Below are positions 56,401-62,400 of a stretch of 64,000 bases of DNA, piece by piece. The notes below the pieces were generated by a model, which saw only the letters and a program-made list of their open reading frames with translations, did no database searches and was not told the origin of the DNA. The position numbers and the translations under genes were made by a program. This DNA is from Stieleria magnilauensis (GTDB taxonomy: Bacteria; Planctomycetota; Planctomycetia; Pirellulales; Pirellulaceae). Location of the stretch: the NCBI GenBank assembly GCA_007753675.1, contig CP036432.1, positions 1,710,394-1,774,393 of the forward strand, read 5' to 3'. Every line of letters begins with the position of its first letter. Within the stretch, counting starts at the first letter, position 1.

Positions 56401-59400
56401 GAAGGTGTCGTTGCCGCGCACGTTGTCGCTGCTCAAATAGAGCCGATCGGTCCAACTGTCGACCAACGTGGTCGCCGTGCCGTCGTTGCGCACCCGCCAA
56501 GTCACCTTCAGCGTGTCGCCGATGAACGCGGATGCTGGAATCGAAATCGCATCGACGATCAAGTCCGCCGGAGGGTCAGCTTCGGCGATCGTGATGGCTC
56601 TTGACAGCGTGTTGTTCATCTCGTCTTCTTCGAAAACCTGATTGCTGTGGTCGGTTCGAATGAAGACGTAATAATCACCGGCAATGCCGAACGGAATTGA
56701 TGCTTCGATGGACGCGGTGTAGCTTACGCCCTGGACCAAGTCCACGTCATGAGTGACGCTGCCGAGGAATCGGTCGTCGCTGCCACCGTAAACGTTGTCC
56801 GCGGATAAGACGACGCGATCGGTCCATGGTTTCGCCGCAGTCGCACCGCCGCTGTTTTCGACGGTCCACTGAATCGTCACCGTGTCGCCGTTTTGAACTT
56901 CGCCGGGGATGGTCGCCGATGCGATTTCCAGATCGGGCGAGGCGAACATGACCGTTCCGCTGAACAGGTCCTCGATCGGTTCGCCAAAATTCCCGTCGCC
57001 ATCCTGGTCCATCGGATTGCCGGCCAAGTCGGTGATTTGGGGACCGACCTGGAACGAATACGTGCCCTGCGCACTTTGGGTGCCGAACGAGACACGGACC
57101 TTGTTGACATCCATCGTGATGACCTGGCTGACCGGAATCGCTCCGCCGGGTCCGGAGAAATTCACGTCTTGGGGCGTGAAGCTGCCCGGCGTGATCGCTT
57201 CGTCAAACGTGAAGTCGATGAAGGCGTAGGGCTTGGTGACAAAGTCGGGCGTGTAGGCGGTGATGGTTGGTCCGGCGGCGTCGATCGTGAACGAAGCGTT
57301 GAAGACGTCCTGGACCGCTTCGCCGGCGATACCGTCGCGATCCTGGTCCATCGCCAGTCCGCCAAAATCGTCGATGTTGGGACCGATGGCGAAGCTGTAC
57401 GTTCCGCCGGCGGACTGTGGGGGAAATGCCAGCGAGTAGGAACGGGGGCCGATCGGCTGGATCGACGTGATCGGGATCAATCCGCTGGGACCGCTGAAGA
57501 CGACGTCGGCCGTCGTAAAACTATTCAGCCGAACGGGTTCGCTGAACGTGATCTCGGCGGTCTCGCTGCCCGGTCCGAGCGTACCGGTCGGTGAAAAGCT
57601 GGTGACATAGGGTCCGCCGCCGGCAACTTGCAGGGAGCCGACGTAACGGTCTTCCAGCTCGCCCGGTACGGCGTCGCCGTCGCCATCCATCCGATTTCCG
57701 GCCGGATCGGTGATGTCGGGGCCGATGAACAGTTGATAATTTCCGTCTTCGGTCGTCCGCTGGACGTTGACACGATACGTCGTCGCATCGACTTGCTCGA
57801 TCGATGTCACGGTGACCACGCCGCCCGGCCCGATCACGCGGGCATCGGTGGTGGCAAAACTGTTGGGATCGATCGGGATGTTGAAGGTAACGGTGAAGTT
57901 TTCGAACGCGCCGTTGATGGACGTTGTCGGCGATTGGCTGACGACGCGCAGCGGATCTCGCGCGACCGTGATCCGGCTGATGTAGCGATCCTCGACCGGC
58001 TCGCCTCCGATGCCGTCGTTGTCTTGATCCTGCAAATTGCCCTGCAGATCGGTCGCCTTGGGATCGACCACCAACTGGTACTGGCCATCAGACGGTTGCG
58101 GCGAAAAACTGATTCGGAACGTCGTGTTCGATGGGTCGATCGGCTGGACGGACAGAATTTGAATGTCACTTGTCGGGGCAACCGGATTGGTTTTGACGGA
58201 CAATCCGCCGGACGATCCCACCAACGCGAAGGTGCCGGCGTTGAACGTTGATATTTCGCCTTCGGCCGCGGCCAGTTCGAACCCCAATCCACCGGTCTGA
58301 TTGAACATGACCAATCGAAGCGGGTAATCGCCCGCGGCGGGGAAATCGAAGACGTGCAGGTCCGTTGAGAGTCCTCGGAGCCCCGGGAATTCGCCGATCC
58401 GGCCACCAATGTCCAACCTGTAACCGTCGTCACTGCCGACCGAAAACGTCCACTTGCCCGCGGTCGGTATGGTGATCGTTGCGTTGGCGTCCAACACGAT
58501 GTAATTGGTGTCGGTTCCCGATAGGGGCACCGATTGATCAGCGGCGTAGTTACCGACCGTCGAACCGTAATTGATCACAGACTCGTTGACGAATTGCTTG
58601 AATGCATGACGAGAGGAATCGTCGACGACCGTCAACGCTCCGCTGAGACCATTGAACGTATCGCTGGATTCGATCACCGCCACGCTAAAACCATCGATGA
58701 ACGCGGCGGGGTCATGAGCATCCAAGGCAGCCAATGCCTCCGGATCGAACAACCGGACGTCATCGACCAAAAGCGAGTCCGGATCGATCGGCTCGTTGAA
58801 GGTGACGTCGATTGAGGAGAGAACCGTTCCGGTCGATCCCGAGGGAGACTGCCCCACGATCCGCGGGCCGAACGTGTCGATCAAGATGGATGTCTGGAAG
58901 ACATCGTCAACCGGCTCGCCCGACACGCCGTCGGCGTCTTGGTCCATCAGTGTTCCGGCGGACCCCGCCACATCGGGCCCAATCGACGCGACGTAAGTTC
59001 CTGCGTTACTGAGGCGGCCCGAGAGCGTGACGACCGCCGAATACCGAGTCACGCTTTCGACCTGGACTGCAGAGACGGTCGACGGTCCCGAGATGCCAAT
59101 GTCATCGGGTCCAAAGGTGGACATGTCGACGGGCCGATCAAACGTTACCAGGAATCGGTCTTGGGGGTTGAACGGATCGAGTGTTCCCGAGTCGCGCAAG
59201 GAAACGATCTTGTCATCGCTGACACTTCGTTCGACAATCGAGACCTCGTCGATCCGCCCATCGAAGAAACCGGCGTTGTTGAACGTTGAACTTCCCAACC
59301 GGACTCCAGAGGCCGACGGCACATAGGGCGTTGAGACAACAACGCTGTTGCGCAGCACACCGTCGGTATAGACGTGCAGCGTTCCGTCACGGAGAGTCGC

Positions 59401-62400
59401 CGCGACGTGCGTCCAAACGCCCTCCGACGCCGCGACGCCGCTGTCGAGGTGTTGGCCGTTACCATACAGCGCGATGTAGTTGCCATCACTGATCGAAATC
59501 GACCAATCGCGACTGGAGGACTGGCTGCCGGCCAGCCCCACCAACCCGGTCGCCGGAACGGTGTTCGGGTTGACCCAGGCAGCGACCGTCCAGTCGTCTG
59601 CCGGAGCCCAGGCGCCGAGATTGAAATAGTCGCCGTCGCCGTCGAGCAAGAACGAGGAACCACCCGTCCGCCCCGCGCCGTAGGTTGCGTCGCCTACGGG
59701 GGTTCCGTTGCGGGTGCCACTCGCGTCGAGCGCGTTGTTGGTGGCTTCGTAGCGATGATGAATCGGTTCGGTCGTCGGCGCCAGTTTTTCCATCGCAACG
59801 ACGCGTGGCCCGATGGCTCGATTGGCCGGCGACGTCAAGAAATTGCTGTAGTCAACGTAGTCCGTCACTGGCTGACCGGCCGGGTTGTCGTTGACGATCC
59901 CGTCGAGTGCGGAGGGGTCATGCGGTCCTCCGGAACTGGCCCACCAGTTGTTTTGAAACAAAGCGAGTCCCGGATCCGTTCCGTCGTTTCGAACTGCGAT
60001 CGTGTTGCCGATGAAATTGCTGTTGGAAACACTGGCGGATTGTCCATTGAGGACATAGACACCGAGATCGCCCGGACCATCGTTTGCGATCACATCCAAG
60101 TCGGTCGCGGTGAGTGTTCCATCGACCACGACGATCGCCGAACGGGCGGTATTGGCTGATGCGGTGGTCGAATCCAGTCGTCCCCCCGTGTACGTCACGT
60201 TCGCACCGCCCTCGATTCGCAGACCGCCACCGTAGGACGATTCGAGGTTGACGTTGGTCAGCGTCATGTCGGCAGAGACTTCGATCGCCTGCCTTTCACC
60301 AGCGAAAATCCCATTGCCGTCGGTGTCACCGGCATAGCGTACGACCACATTGGAAAGCACACTTCCCGCACCGTCGATGTAGATCGATTCCCAGAAACCT
60401 GGATAGGGGCTGCTGGCATCACCGTCGCCGGTCACATCGCCGCCGACGGTGTCGTCGCTGGCTGCGGTGAAGTAAATCGGCTCGGTCGGCGTTCCCGGGG
60501 CGCGCAATGCTCCGTCACGGGCCCAAACGTAGTTTGCTTTGTCGATCTTGATGACCGTCCCCGCAGCGATGTCGAGATTGGCGGGATTGGATTCCGCGTC
60601 GGCCCCCAGAACCAGATTGCCCGAAATAATGTGAATCGGTAGATCGCCATAATCCCAGACACGACTTTGCGTCAGTGTTCCCGCCTGAATCGCGATGCGA
60701 TCGCCGCCGAGATTGTCTCGGCCGGTCAGATTGGTGACCTGGGGAGCGGCGTCGAGGTCAAAGTAGTAGGCCGCGCCGACGTTCTTGAACACGTCAACGT
60801 TCTCCAGCGTTGGTGTCGCTGCGAGGACGTTGATCCCGTTGGAGTAACCGTGGGAAACCGTGACGTTTGTCAGTCGGCTCTGGGTCTCCGGTGTGGTGCC
60901 CGCGTGTTCCAGTTCGATCGAACCGACCTGTCCGCTAAAAATCCCATTGCCATCGGTGTCGCCGGCGTAGCGAACCTGGACGTGTTCCAAGACGTTGGAC
61001 GGTCCGTATAGGTAGAGCGATTCCCAAAAGCCGGGAAACGGAGTGCTTTTGTTCCGGTCGCCGTTGGAATCTCCGCCGACGGTGTCATCGGTGGCAGCGG
61101 TAAAGACGATCGGATCCTCCGCCGTACCGACCGCGTGGATCGTACCCTGACGCGATTCGAAGTACTGCGCATTGGGCATCTTGATCACCGTCCCGGCGGC
61201 GATCGTCAACGTGACCGGATTGCCTTGGGCGTCCGCACCGACGATCAAGTTGCTGGCGGTCAAGTGGATCGGCAGGTTGCCATAATCCCAGGTTCGATCT
61301 TCGGTCAACGTTCCGCCCTGGATCACAATCCGATCGCCGCCCAGATTGCCGCGTCCGCTCAACCCCGTCGTGTCGGGATCCGTATCGAGTTCAAAGTAGA
61401 ACGGAACACCCAAGTTGTCTTCGGTGTGGATGTTCTGCAGGATCGGATCGCCGGCGCTGACGTTGATGCCGTTGGAGTAACCGTCGGAGATGCGAACATT
61501 GGTCAATCGCGTTTGCTTTGTCGGATCGTCACCGGCGTGCCGTAATTCAAAACCTCCGACTTGCCCACTGAAGATCCCATTCCCATCCGTGTCGCCGGCG
61601 TAACGAATTTCAACGTTCTCAAAGACATTGTTCGGGCCGTCCAAATAGATCGATTCCCAGTAGCCCGGGTAGGGTGCCGTCGCGTCACCGTCGCCTTCCG
61701 AATCGCCTCCGATCGAGTCGTCCGTGATGGCCGTGATGATGATCGGATCCGACGGCGTCCCGTTTGCGACAATCGTGCCTTCGTGAGACCACAGGTATTG
61801 CGCCTTTGACATTTTGATCACGGTGCCGGCCGCAACCGTCAACGTGACCGGATTGCTGGCCGCGTCTTTTCCGACAACGAAATCACCGGGTGCAACGTGC
61901 AGCGGAAGGTCACCGTAGTCCCAATTGCGGTCCTCGGTCAGCGTTCCACTTTGCAGCACGATCCGGTCACCGGCCGCGTTGTCATTACCGGTCAATTGGC
62001 GGGTCGATGGATTGGCGTCCAGATCAAAGTAGAACGGATAGCCGAGCGAATCCTCGACGTGCACGGTGTCCAGGTTCGGGGCACCGGCGCGGACGTTCAC
62101 GCCGTTGGAATAACCACGCGAGATGCGGACATTGGTGAGCCGGTTCTGCAGATTCGGATCACGGCTGTCGTAGCGGACTTCGAACGAACCCGTCTGTCCG
62201 CTAAAGATGCCGTTGCCATCGGTGTCCCCTGCGTGGCGGACTTCGACGTTTTCAAAGACACTGCCCGGACTATCCAGATAGATCGATTCCCAATAACCGG
62301 GGAAGGCAGTGGTCGTCTCGCCGTCACCGTTGGAATCTCCCGCGATCGAATCGTCCGTCGCGGCGGTGAAGACGATCGGCTCGGCCGTCGTTCCTACTGC